Positions 1 to 7,715 of a stretch of DNA of 64,000 bases are shown piece after piece. The notes beneath the pieces were generated by a model. The model was not told the DNA's origin and searched no databases. It saw nothing but the letters and a program-made list of their open reading frames with translations. This stretch comes from Streptomyces sp. NBC_01116 (lineage in GTDB: Bacteria; Actinomycetota; Actinomycetes; Streptomycetales; Streptomycetaceae), in assembly GCF_041435495.1 (NCBI RefSeq), contig NZ_CP108644.1, positions 2,418,001 to 2,482,000 on the forward strand. Direction: 5' to 3'. The position numbers and the translations under genes were made by a program. Position 1 is the stretch's first letter, and each line of letters starts with the position of its first letter.

Positions 1-4
1 GGAG

Positions 5-649
5 ATGGCCCAGGTCCGGCTGAAGGGCCTCGGGGACGAGGAGTTCCTGTGGGAGCCGGCCCCCGGCAGCTGGTCGGTCCGGCGCCGGGACGAGGCGGTG
101 ACACCGCGGGCGTACGGGCCCGGCGCCTGGGTCATGGACAAGGGGGCGCCGGAGATCCCGGCGAGCGAGTACGCGGAGGTCGCGCGGCAGGCGGCGGGCG
201 GCATGTCCGTGGCGAAGATCGCCGAGGACTGGAGCGTGAGCGCCGAACGGGTAGCGGAGGTCCTCGCGTTCACCGGTGAGCCGGAGCCCGACGTCGTGCC
301 GGTCACCACCATCGCCTGGCGGCTGGCCCACCTGCACTCCGACTTCGCGGGCCGGTGGGAGTGGACCTTCGGCGAACGGCGGCGGGATCCGCACCTCCTG
401 GTCGACTTCACGCCGTCCGCCTCCCTGGCGCTCGACCGGTTCTGGAAGACGATCGACCGCCACCGCGCGAGCATCGCCACGCTCACCGACGAGCAGCTCG
501 ACACGGTCGGGCTCTCGCAGTATCCGTACGGCTCCGACCCCGACGACCCGTACATCGGTGTGCTGGCCAACGCCAACCTGGAACTCATCCACCACATGGC
601 CGAGATCGCCCTGCTCCGCGACCTCTGGCGGGCCCGCCGCTCCCTGTGA
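5..649 (+). CDS. DinB/DUF664-like protein, 5' end outside window
   Basis: The visible 214 residues match the DinB four-helix superfamily as seen in actinobacteria. The N-terminal block EEFLWEPAPGSWSVRRR, the helix starting TTIAWRLAHLHSDFAGRWEW, and the closing segment NANLELIHHMAEIALLRDL carry the histidines expected for metal binding. Family members usually have some 20-25 residues before the EPAPGSWSV block, and the frame is still open at base 1, so the true start probably lies upstream and the ATG at 5 is only the first visible one. Residues about 50-90 are unusual: between the two DinB blocks sits an insertion (GMSVAKIAEDWSVSAERVAE) that reads like a small helix-turn-helix. Enzymatic role unknown; DinB-like proteins include thiol-dependent S-transferases. 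Family assignment fairly secure, function not. Confidence 0.7.
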   Translation: MAQVRLKGLGDEEFLWEPAPGSWSVRRRDEAVTPRAYGPGAWVMDKGAPEIPASEYAEVARQAAGGMSVAKIAEDWSVSAERVAEVLAFTGEPEPDVVPVTTIAWRLAHLHSDFAGRWEWTFGERRRDPHLLVDFTPSASLALDRFWKTIDRHRASIATLTDEQLDTVGLSQYPYGSDPDDPYIGVLANANLELIHHMAEIALLRDLWRARRSL

Positions 650-683
650 GGCACCGCCGGGCCCCGGAAGCGCCCGGCCGCCG

Positions 684-957
684 CTACGCGCTCCGGGTCA
701 GCAGACCGGTGTCGATGGCCTCGGCGACGAGGGAGGCGCCGCGGCTGTTCTGGTGGATGTGGTCGGTCGTGAGGACGAGACCCCGCCGCCGCGAGATCGT
801 GTCGAGGCTGCGCCGCAGCACGGTGCGCTGGACGAGGACGCCGACGACCGCCGCGGGCGTCGCCTCCCGGTAGGAGATCGGCGGCGGGTCCGTCGGGTGG
901 TCTTGAAGAAAAGGCCGCACGAGGATCAGGCCGCCGCTCCCCTTCGCGAGCCGGCGC
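684..957 (-). pseudogene. SGNH/GDSL hydrolase remnant (C-terminal part only)
   Basis: On the minus strand a frame open from roughly 957 to 684 encodes a strand ending in GGLILVRPFL and, near the end, the segment LTTDHIHQNSRGASLVAEAI. This resembles the last catalytic block of SGNH hydrolases, where Asp and His two to three residues apart precede an asparagine and a glycine-alanine helix. The GDS nucleophile block and the rest of the N-terminal half are absent, because the frame runs directly into the 3' end of the pirin gene. I read it as the tail of a deleted hydrolase gene. It could still be translated from the GTG at 920 as a 78-residue peptide, but that would lack the catalytic serine. 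Confidence 0.5.
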
Positions 958-966
958 CGTCGGGCC

Positions 967-1626
967 TCACCCCGCCAGCTCCCACACCAGCAGCTCCGCG
1001 GGCCCCGCCACGGCGACCGCCTCCAGCCCCTCCGCTCCGGTGATCCGGGCGGCGTCGCCGGGGCCCAGTTCCGCGTCGGCCAGGGCGACCCGCCCCCGCA
1101 CCACGTGGACGTAGGCGCGCGCCGCGTCCGGGACCGCCGTGCGCTCGCCCCCGCTCAGGCGGCGGGCATGGAGCATCGCGCCCGCGCCGGGCAGGGCGTA
1201 CGGAGTGGAGTCGGCGATGCCGGGGACCACCGTGTACGAGGGTTCGCCGCCCGGCTCCAGGGGGGCCAGCCACATCTGGAGGAAGGTCAACGGGTCGGCG
1301 CCGTCGTTGCGTTCGACGTGGCGGACGCCGGAGGCGGCGCTCAGGTGGGCCACGTCCCCGGCGCGGACGACGGTGGAGTGGCCGGCCGAGTCGCGGTGGG
1401 TCAGCTCGCCCTCGACGACCCAGGTGACGATCTCCGTATGGCTGTGCGCGTGCTCCTCGAAGCCCGCACCGGGGGCGAGGCGTTCCTCGTTGCAGGCCAG
1501 GATCGGGCCGAAGCGGAGGTTGTCCGGGTCGTAGTGGGGACCGAAGGAGAGGGCGTGCCGGGTGACGATCCCGGCGGCCTCGTCCCCGCCCCGGTAGCGG
1601 TCATCGGACCGGTGCACGGAAATCAC
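967..1626 (-). CDS. Pirin family protein
   Basis: A 219-residue bicupin. The first cupin contains HAHSHTEIVTWVVEGELTH, the usual pirin metal-binding pattern of closely spaced histidines followed by Glu, then GDVAHLSAASGVRHVERN. The second cupin is degenerate, as in other pirins. The frame remains open far upstream, but the protein homology begins at VISVHRSDDRY, so I place the start at the GTG at 1626 (reverse strand). Pirins bind iron or other metals; some have quercetin 2,3-dioxygenase activity in vitro and others act as redox-linked co-regulators, so the substrate here is open. It is divergent from fasR with about 140 bp between, and its stop immediately abuts the SGNH remnant. Confidence 0.85.
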   Translation of the reverse strand: MISVHRSDDRYRGGDEAAGIVTRHALSFGPHYDPDNLRFGPILACNEERLAPGAGFEEHAHSHTEIVTWVVEGELTHRDSAGHSTVVRAGDVAHLSAASGVRHVERNDGADPLTFLQMWLAPLEPGGEPSYTVVPGIADSTPYALPGAGAMLHARRLSGGERTAVPDAARAYVHVVRGRVALADAELGPGDAARITGAEGLEAVAVAGPAELLVWELAG

Positions 1627-1767
1627 CCGGCCACGGTAGCCCGGAGACGCCCCGTCGTACCGCCGCGGAAGCGGAACAGTTGCGTCAGGTGTTCGTCTAC
1701 CCGCCGGTACGGTGCACCGTCGCCCCGGCCCACCGAACCACCGGCCCGATAAGGCAGTCTTGTCCTC

Positions 1768-2967
1768 GTGCCCCGACCCGATCCTGAGCTGCCCCCCGCC
1801 CACGACGCCCACCTGCACGCCGCGACCCTGAAACGGCTGGAGCAGTCCTCCGGCCGACTGGCCGCGAACGCGATTGCCCGCATGGACGAATCGCTGCCGT
1901 GGTACCGGGCGATGCCTCCGGAGAACCGGTCCTGGATCGGCCTGGTCGCCCAGGCCGGCATCGCCGCGTTCACCGAGTGGTTCCGGCATCCCGAGACCCC
2001 GCAGGCCATCTCGACCGATGTGTTCGGCACCGCCCCGCGCGAACTGACCCGGGCCATCACCCTGCGGCAGACCGTGGAGATGGTGCGCACCACGATCGAG
2101 GTCATGGAGGCCGCGATCGACGAGGTCGCCGCCCCGGGAGACGAGTCGGTGCTGCGGGAGGCGCTCCTCGTCTACGCGCGCGAGATCGCCTTCGCCACCG
2201 CTCAGGTGTACGCCCAGGCCGCCGAGGCCCGGGGCGCCTGGGACGCCCGGCTGGAGTCCCTCGTGGTGAACGCGGTGCTCTCCGGCGAGGCCGACGAGGG
2301 GGCCGTGTCCCGGGCCGCCGCGCTCGGCTGGAACTCGCCCGAGCACGTGTGCGTGATCCTCGGCACCGCGCCCGACGGGGACAGCGAGCTGACCGTGGAG
2401 GCCATCCGGCGCGCCGCCCGGCACGCCAAGCTCCAGGTCCTCACCGGCGTCCTGGGCAACCGCCTCGTCGTCATCGCGGGCGGCAGCGACAATCCTCTCC
2501 AGGTCGCCAAGGCCCTGATCGGGCCGTACGCCGCCGGGCCGGTCGTCGCGGGACCGGTGGTGCCGGACCTGCTGGCGGCGACCCGGTCCGCGCAGGCGAC
2601 GGCGGCCGGGCTGAAGGCGTGCTCGGCCTGGCAGGACGCGCCCCGGCCGGTCCTGGCGGACGATCTCCTCCCGGAGCGGGCGATGGCCGGAGACCCGGCC
2701 GCGCGGGACCAGCTGGTGGAGGAGATCTACAGACCGCTGGAAGAGGCCGGTTCGGCGCTGCTGGAAACACTGAGTGTCTATCTGGAGCAGGCGAGTAGCC
2801 TGGAAGGCGCCGCCCGGATGCTTTTCGTGCACCCCAACACCGTGCGCTACCGGCTGCGACGTGTGACCGACGTCACCGGATGGTCACCCTCCGACGTGCG
2901 CTCCGCGTTCACGCTGCGGATCGCCCTGATCCTGGGGCGCTTGGCCGCAGCGGATCCTCAGTCCTAG
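1768..2967 (+). CDS. fasR: PucR-type transcriptional activator of fatty acid synthesis (FasR-like)
   Basis: A 399-residue regulator with the PucR/CdaR layout: an N-terminal helical domain (about 1-170), a central GGDEF-like region (about 180-290) and a C-terminal PucR helix-turn-helix. The last block contains LEGAARMLFVHPNTVRYRLR, the recognition helix of the family, near residues 345-365. It starts at GTG 1768. It lies directly upstream of and co-oriented with fabD, the position of S. coelicolor FasR, which is known to activate the fabD-fabH-acpP-fabF operon. The gap to fabD is under 100 bp and contains an inverted repeat at 2972-2988 that could be its binding site. Symbol assigned from family plus position; high confidence. 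Confidence 0.9.
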   Translation: MPRPDPELPPAHDAHLHAATLKRLEQSSGRLAANAIARMDESLPWYRAMPPENRSWIGLVAQAGIAAFTEWFRHPETPQAISTDVFGTAPRELTRAITLRQTVEMVRTTIEVMEAAIDEVAAPGDESVLREALLVYAREIAFATAQVYAQAAEARGAWDARLESLVVNAVLSGEADEGAVSRAAALGWNSPEHVCVILGTAPDGDSELTVEAIRRAARHAKLQVLTGVLGNRLVVIAGGSDNPLQVAKALIGPYAAGPVVAGPVVPDLLAATRSAQATAAGLKACSAWQDAPRPVLADDLLPERAMAGDPAARDQLVEEIYRPLEEAGSALLETLSVYLEQASSLEGAARMLFVHPNTVRYRLRRVTDVTGWSPSDVRSAFTLRIALILGRLAAADPQS

Positions 2968-2971
2968 ACTT

Positions 2972-2988
2972 TTGTTGGACTTCAACAA
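2972..2988. promoter_or_regulatory. Inverted repeat in the fabD promoter region, candidate FasR site
   Basis: TTGTTGGACTTCAACAA is a perfect 6-bp inverted repeat (TTGTTG / CAACAA) around a 5-bp centre. It lies 5 bp after the fasR stop codon and about 70 bp before the fabD start, in a short AT-richer patch. The neighbouring PucR-type activator makes it the obvious candidate operator. Binding is inferred, not shown. Confidence 0.5.
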
Positions 2989-3056
2989 TTCCCCCGACGG
3001 TTCTTCGTCCCTGTCCCCACGGGCGTGCGGAGCCGTCCACAAGAGAGAGTGTGAGG

Positions 3057-3971
3057 GTGCTCGTACTCGTCGCTCCCGGCCAAGGCGCTCAGACGCCCGG
3101 CTTCCTGACTCCCTGGCTCGACCTCCCCGGTGCCTCCGACCGCATCGCGGCCTGGTCCGACGCCATCGGGCTCGACCTTGCCCACTACGGCACGCACGCC
3201 GACGCGGACGAGATCCGCGACACCGCCGTGGCCCAGCCGCTCCTGGTCGCCGCCGGACTGCTCTCGGCAGCCGCCCTGGACGCCTCGCCGTCCGTCGTCG
3301 CGGGCCACAGCGTCGGTGAGATCACCGCCGCCGCGCTCGCGGGCGTCATCGACGACGAGGCCGCGCTGCGCTTCGTCCGCACCCGGGGGCTCGGCATGGC
3401 CGAGGCCGCCGCGGTCTCCGAGACCGGCATGGCCGCCCTCCTCGGCGGCGACCCCGACGTAACGATCCCGCACCTGGAGAAGCTCGGCCTGACCGCGGCG
3501 AACGTGAACGGCGGCGGCCAGATCGTCGCCGCGGGCACCGCCGCCCAGATCGCCGACCTGGAGGCCGACAAGCCCGAGGGCGTGCGCCGGGTCGTCGCGC
3601 TGAAGGTGGCCGGCGCGTTCCACACGCACCACATGGCCCCGGCCGTGGAGAAGCTGCGCGCGGCGGTCGGCGACCTCACGGTCTCCGACCCGACCGTGCG
3701 CTACGTTTCCAACGCCGACGGCCACACCGTGGCCACCGGCACCGAGGTCATCGCCCGGCTGGTCGGGCAGGTCGCCAACCCGGTCCGCTGGGACCTGTGC
3801 ATGGAGACCTTCCAGTCGCTGGGCGTCACCGCACTCGTCGAGCTGAGCCCCGGCGGCACGCTGACCGGGCTGGCCAAGCGCGCGCTGCCCGGCGTGAAGA
3901 CACTCGCGCTCAAGACCCCCGACGACCTCGACGCGGCCCGCGCGCTCATTTCCGAGCACGCAGGCGCCTAA
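3057..3971 (+). CDS. fabD: Malonyl-CoA:ACP S-acyltransferase
   Basis: FabD loads malonyl from CoA onto the acyl carrier protein for type II fatty acid synthesis. The protein opens with VLVLVAPGQGAQTPGFL, the family's GQGAQ oxyanion block. The nucleophile is Ser85 in GHSVGE and the catalytic His is at about 189 in GAFHTHHMAP. I prefer the GTG at 3057: a GAGAG-type ribosome site ends about 7 bp upstream, whereas the in-frame GTG at 3051 sits too close to it. The S. coelicolor protein also begins at this residue as far as I recall. First gene of the fabD-fabH-acpP-fabF operon, 9 bp before fabH. Confidence 0.95.
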   Translation: MLVLVAPGQGAQTPGFLTPWLDLPGASDRIAAWSDAIGLDLAHYGTHADADEIRDTAVAQPLLVAAGLLSAAALDASPSVVAGHSVGEITAAALAGVIDDEAALRFVRTRGLGMAEAAAVSETGMAALLGGDPDVTIPHLEKLGLTAANVNGGGQIVAAGTAAQIADLEADKPEGVRRVVALKVAGAFHTHHMAPAVEKLRAAVGDLTVSDPTVRYVSNADGHTVATGTEVIARLVGQVANPVRWDLCMETFQSLGVTALVELSPGGTLTGLAKRALPGVKTLALKTPDDLDAARALISEHAGA

Positions 3972-3980
3972 GGAGCGAGC

Positions 3981-5012
3981 ATGTCGAAGATCAGGCCCAG
4001 CAAGGGCGCCCCGTACGCGCGGATCCTCGGGGTCGGCGGCTACCGCCCGACCCGGGTCGTGCCGAACGAGGTGATCCTCGAGACGATCGACTCGTCCGAC
4101 GAGTGGATCCGCTCCCGCTCCGGCATCGTCACCCGCCACTGGGCCTCCGAGGAGGAGACCGTGGCCGCGATGTCGATCGAGGCGTCCGGCAAGGCCATGG
4201 CCGACGCGGGCATCGATCCCGAGCAGATCGGCGCGGTCGTCGTCTCGACCGTCTCGCACTTCAAGCAGACCCCGGCCGTCGCCACCGACATCGCCCACCG
4301 GATCGGCGCGGGCAAGCCCGCCGCCTTCGACATCTCGGCCGGCTGCGCGGGCTTCGGCTACGGCCTCACGCTCGCCAAGGGCATGATCGTCGAGGGTTCC
4401 GCGGAGTACGTCCTGGTGATCGGCGTGGAGCGGCTCAGCGACCTGACCGACCTGGAGGACCGCGCGACGGCCTTCCTGTTCGGTGACGGCGCGGGCGCGG
4501 TCGTCGTCGGCCCCTCCCAGGAACCGGCCATCGGCCCGACCGTGTGGGGCTCCGAGGGCGACAAGTCCGACACCATCAAGCAGACGGTGGCCTGGAACGA
4601 CCTGCACGCCGGCGACGCCTCCAAGCTGCCGCTCGACGCGAAGGGCGAGATCAAGTTCCCGGCCATCACGCAGGAGGGCCAGGCGGTCTTCCGCTGGGCC
4701 GTCTACGAGATGGCGAAGGTCGCCCAGCAGGCGCTGGACGCGGCCGGGATCGCCCCGGAGGACCTGGACGTCTTCATTCCGCACCAGGCCAACATGCGGA
4801 TCATCGACTCGATGGTGAAGACCCTGAAGCTGCCGGAGCACGTCACGGTCGCCCGTGACGTCGAATCCACCGGCAACACGTCCGCCGCCTCGATTCCGCT
4901 CGCGATGGAGCGGCTCCTGGCGACCGGTCAGGCGAAGAGCGGCGACACCGCGCTCGTCATCGGCTTCGGGGCGGGTCTCGTCTACGCCGCGACGGTCGTT
5001 ACCCTCCCCTAG
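3981..5012 (+). CDS. fabH: 3-oxoacyl-ACP synthase III (FabH)
   Basis: 343-residue KAS III that condenses a short acyl-CoA starter with malonyl-ACP to begin each fatty acid. In Streptomyces it accepts branched starters (isobutyryl, methylbutyryl), giving iso and anteiso lipids. The catalytic triad is visible: Cys122 in DISAGCAGFGY, His268 in FIPHQANMRI and Asn299 in ESTGNTSAAS. It starts at ATG 3981 behind an AAGGAGCG ribosome site in the short gap after fabD. Length and motifs are entirely typical. Confidence 0.95.
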   Translation: MSKIRPSKGAPYARILGVGGYRPTRVVPNEVILETIDSSDEWIRSRSGIVTRHWASEEETVAAMSIEASGKAMADAGIDPEQIGAVVVSTVSHFKQTPAVATDIAHRIGAGKPAAFDISAGCAGFGYGLTLAKGMIVEGSAEYVLVIGVERLSDLTDLEDRATAFLFGDGAGAVVVGPSQEPAIGPTVWGSEGDKSDTIKQTVAWNDLHAGDASKLPLDAKGEIKFPAITQEGQAVFRWAVYEMAKVAQQALDAAGIAPEDLDVFIPHQANMRIIDSMVKTLKLPEHVTVARDVESTGNTSAASIPLAMERLLATGQAKSGDTALVIGFGAGLVYAATVVTLP

Positions 5013-5075
5013 GCACACCGGACCTTTTGGTCCGTACGCACGAACCCTGAAGAAACCCACCGAAGGAGCGCCAAG

Positions 5076-5324
5076 ATGGCCGCCACGCAGGAAGAGATCG
5101 TCACCGGTCTCGCCGAGATCGTCAACGAGATCGCCGGTATCCCGGTCGAGGACGTCCAGCTGGACAAGTCCTTCACCGACGACCTGGACGTCGACTCGCT
5201 GTCCATGGTCGAGGTCGTCGTCGCCGCCGAGGAGCGCTTCGACGTCAAGATCCCCGACGAGGACGTCAAGAACCTCAAGACGGTCGGCGACGCCGCCGAC
5301 TACATCCTGAAGCACCAGGGCTGA
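5076..5324 (+). CDS. acpP: Acyl carrier protein
   Basis: 82-residue acidic carrier of growing fatty acyl chains. The 4'-phosphopantetheine attachment site is Ser41 in DDLDVDSLSMVE, the canonical DSL motif. Preceded by a GAAGGAGCG ribosome site. It sits between fabH and fabF, the standard Streptomyces order, so it should be the primary-metabolism ACP rather than a polyketide one. Confidence 0.95.
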   Translation: MAATQEEIVTGLAEIVNEIAGIPVEDVQLDKSFTDDLDVDSLSMVEVVVAAEERFDVKIPDEDVKNLKTVGDAADYILKHQG

Positions 5325-5400
5325 TCCCAGCCCGGCTGTGTCGCCACCCGGCGGTGGCGCCGCTGATTCACGACCCTCTACACGTGGAGAAGATTTTCCA

Positions 5401-6663
5401 GTGAACTCGACCAATCGCACCGTGGTCGTCACCGGTATCGGCGCAACCACTCCGCTGGGTGGCGACTCCGCATCGACCTGGGAAGGTCTGATGGCCGGCC
5501 GGTCCGGCGTCAAGCCTCTCGAAGGCGAGCGCTTCGCCGAACTGCCCGTCCGGATCGCCGCCCTCGCGGCCGTCGACCCGGGCGACGTCCTTCCCCGCCC
5601 GCTGGCCCGCAAGCTGGACCGCTCGGCGCAGTTCGCGCTGATCGCGGCCCGCGAGGCCTGGGCGGACGCGGGCTTCACCGCCAAGGCGGGCGAGGACGAG
5701 AGCATCGTCCCCGAGCGTCTGGGCTCGGTCATCGCCTCCGGCATCGGCGGTGTGACCACCCTGCTCGACCAGTACGACGTGCTGAAGGAGAAGGGCGTAC
5801 GCCGCGTCTCCCCGCACACCGTTCCCATGCTCATGCCCAACGGCCCGGCGGCCAACGTCGGCCTGGAGGTCAACGCCCAGGCCGGTGTCCACACGCCCGT
5901 CTCCGCCTGCGCCTCGGGCGCGGAGGCGATCGGGTACGCCGTCGAGATGATCCGTACCGGCCGTGCCGACGTGGTCGTCGCCGGTGGCACCGAGGCGGCG
6001 ATCCACCCGCTGCCGATCGCCGCGTTCGCCAACATGATGGCGATGTCCAAGAACAACGACGAGCCCGAGACGGCCTCGCGCCCGTACGACACCGGCCGGG
6101 ACGGCTTCGTCCTCGGCGAGGGTGCGGGCGTCGTCGTCCTGGAGTCCGCCGAGCACGCCGCCAAGCGTGGCGCGCGGGTCTACTGCGAGGTGCTGGGCCA
6201 GGGCCTGTCGGCCGACGCCCACCACATCGCGCAGCCCGAGCCCACCGGGCGGGGCATCGCCGCCGCGATGCAGAACCTGCTGGACTCCAGCGACCTGAAG
6301 CCGTCCGAGGTGGTCCACCTCAACGCGCACGCCACGTCGACGCCGCAGGGCGACCTCGCCGAGATCAAGGCGCTGCGCAAGGTGCTGGGCGACGACCTCG
6401 ACCATGTCGCGATCTCCGCGACGAAGTCGATGACGGGTCACCTGCTCGGTGGCGCGGGCGGCATCGAGACCGTGGCCACGGTCCTGGCGCTGCACCACCG
6501 CATCGCTCCGCCGACCATCAACATCGACGAGCTGGACGAGGCGATCGACGCGGACATCGTGCGCGGTGAGCCGCGGGTGCTGCCCGAGGGGCCGATCGCG
6601 GCGATCAACAACTCGTTCGGATTCGGCGGGCACAACGTGGTGCTCGCGTTCCGATCCGTGTGA
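5401..6663 (+). CDS. fabF: 3-oxoacyl-ACP synthase II (FabF)
   Basis: 420-residue elongating condensing enzyme that extends acyl-ACP with malonyl-ACP. The active-site Cys170 is in VSACASGAEA, His310 in HLNAHATSTPQGD and His347 in MTGHLLGGAGG, with the structural Lys shortly before. The reading frame is open from 5338, but homology begins at NSTNRTVVVTGIG, so the GTG at 5401 preceded by GTGGAGAAG is chosen. Last gene of the operon; a strong hairpin terminator follows 31 bp later. Confidence 0.95.
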   Translation: MNSTNRTVVVTGIGATTPLGGDSASTWEGLMAGRSGVKPLEGERFAELPVRIAALAAVDPGDVLPRPLARKLDRSAQFALIAAREAWADAGFTAKAGEDESIVPERLGSVIASGIGGVTTLLDQYDVLKEKGVRRVSPHTVPMLMPNGPAANVGLEVNAQAGVHTPVSACASGAEAIGYAVEMIRTGRADVVVAGGTEAAIHPLPIAAFANMMAMSKNNDEPETASRPYDTGRDGFVLGEGAGVVVLESAEHAAKRGARVYCEVLGQGLSADAHHIAQPEPTGRGIAAAMQNLLDSSDLKPSEVVHLNAHATSTPQGDLAEIKALRKVLGDDLDHVAISATKSMTGHLLGGAGGIETVATVLALHHRIAPPTINIDELDEAIDADIVRGEPRVLPEGPIAAINNSFGFGGHNVVLAFRSV

Positions 6664-6694
6664 CGGGGCGGCCGTCCGCCTGACCTGTACGTGT

Positions 6695-6729
6695 GAAGCC
6701 CGCTTCCCGGGGTCCGGGAGGCGGGCTTC
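6695..6729. terminator. Terminator after fabF
   Basis: Arms GAAGCCCGCTTCCCGG (6695-6710) and CCGGGAGGCGGGCTTC (6714-6729) pair over 16 bp with one G-T wobble and a 3-nt loop, followed by a short T-containing tail. It lies between convergent transcripts (fabF and the DUF3145 gene) and could serve both. Confidence 0.8.
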
Positions 6730-6740
6730 GTCGTCCTTCG

Positions 6741-6786
6741 GGGCTCTGCCCCGGACCCCGCTCCTCAATCGCCGGAGGGGCTTCAT
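6741..6786. repeat. Streptomyces intergenic repeat (REP-like)
   Basis: The block GGGCTCTGCCCCGGACCCCG followed by CTCCTCAATCGCCGGAGGGG is a sequence type I recognise as scattered through intergenic regions of many Streptomyces genomes. Part of it (CACCGGAGGGGCTTGATC) recurs at about 6814-6832, as if a fragment were duplicated. Function unknown; it sits in a convergent gap next to a terminator, the usual location. Confidence 0.55.
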
Positions 6787-6846
6787 TTCGCACCGGTCAC
6801 CGCAAGGTCAGGAGCACCGGAGGGGCTTGATCTCGCGCCCCGGCGG

Positions 6847-7341
6847 CTAGACCACCTGGTGGAGCCAGCGGACCGGGGCGCCCTCGCCCGCGTGGCGGAA
6901 GGGCTCCAGCTCGTCGTCCCACGGCTTGCCGAGGAGGCCGGCGATCTCGGTCTCCAGGTCGCTCTCACCGCGCACCGACCGGGCCAGCGCGGCCCGCAGC
7001 CGGTCCTCGGGGACCAGGATGTCGCCGTGCATGCCGGTGACGGCGTGGAAGATGCCGAGGCCGGGGGTGGAGCTGTAGCGCTCGCCCTCGGCGGTGGGGC
7101 ACGGCTCGGCGGTCACCTCGAAGCGCAGCAGGTCCCAGCCGCGCAGGGCGGAGGCGAGCTGCGAGGCGGTGCCGACGCGGCCCTTCCAGGAGAATTCGGA
7201 CCGCCAGGTGCCGGGCGCGGCCGGCTGCCTGATCCAGTCCAACTGGACCCGCACACCGAGGACGCCCGCCACTGCCCACTCGACATGTGGGCAGAGCGCG
7301 CGCGGTGCGGAGTGAACGTACAGGACTCCACGTGTCGTCAC
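6847..7341 (-). CDS. DUF3145 domain protein
   Basis: 164-residue actinobacterial protein, full length for the DUF3145 family, recognisable from MTTRGVLYVHSAPRALCPHV at the start and the segment WDLLRFEVTAEPC in the middle. No known activity. The family is a marker of actinobacteria and is commonly found beside the fatty-acid synthase cluster in Streptomyces, though here it faces the fab operon convergently. No signal peptide or membrane segment. The start at 7341 (ATG) agrees with the family's N-terminus. Confidence 0.8.
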   Translation of the reverse strand: MTTRGVLYVHSAPRALCPHVEWAVAGVLGVRVQLDWIRQPAAPGTWRSEFSWKGRVGTASQLASALRGWDLLRFEVTAEPCPTAEGERYSSTPGLGIFHAVTGMHGDILVPEDRLRAALARSVRGESDLETEIAGLLGKPWDDELEPFRHAGEGAPVRWLHQVV

Positions 7342-7715
7342 CGGAACCTCCCGTGTGGGACGAGGTACGCCTTCCCCAGCGGCCTCGCGTCCGTACCGCC
7401 TCTTTCCGGCCAGAGCCCGAGGTTGTCATCAGTAAACAGCATCGGGAGCTAATCTCCTGAAAAGGGACAGTATGTGACGTGACGTAATGTACCGGAGCCG
7501 CCCGTGCGTGCGCGGGCGGGCGGGACGCCACTGCTTCGACGGGGAAAAGCTACCGTGCGCCGGGGCCGTCCGTGTGACGTACCGTCGGTCTCGGGCCCCT
7601 GATTCGCCGGGTTTCACCCGGCAGGGCGCGCAGAGCCCCGACCTGGGGATCGTGTGCTTGCCGGGGGGCATGTCCAGGGGCATAGGCCACTGGTTGACCG
7701 GAGGGGATCCGACTG
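7342..7715. other. Divergent intergenic region, no gene seen
   Basis: This 374-bp gap separates the DUF3145 gene (leftward) from an SGNH hydrolase (rightward). The part around 7425-7490 is AT-richer than its surroundings and contains a directly repeated GTGAC (GTGACGTGACGTAATG at 7475-7490), a plausible promoter or operator zone. I cannot assign a clear -35/-10 pair. The remainder shows no convincing coding frame. Confidence 0.5.

Noticed and set aside
926..2832. Long minus-strand frames antisense to fasR and pirin, including a 621-codon frame
   Set aside because: Only the last 219 codons match a family (pirin). The rest is the high-GC shadow of fasR in an antisense frame, with no homology and no sensible start.
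2982..6786. Very long minus-strand open frames across the fab operon (1060 and 472 codons)
   Set aside because: They are antisense to fabD, fabH, acpP and fabF, have biased low-complexity composition and no recognisable motif; GC-skewed codon third positions leave such frames open.
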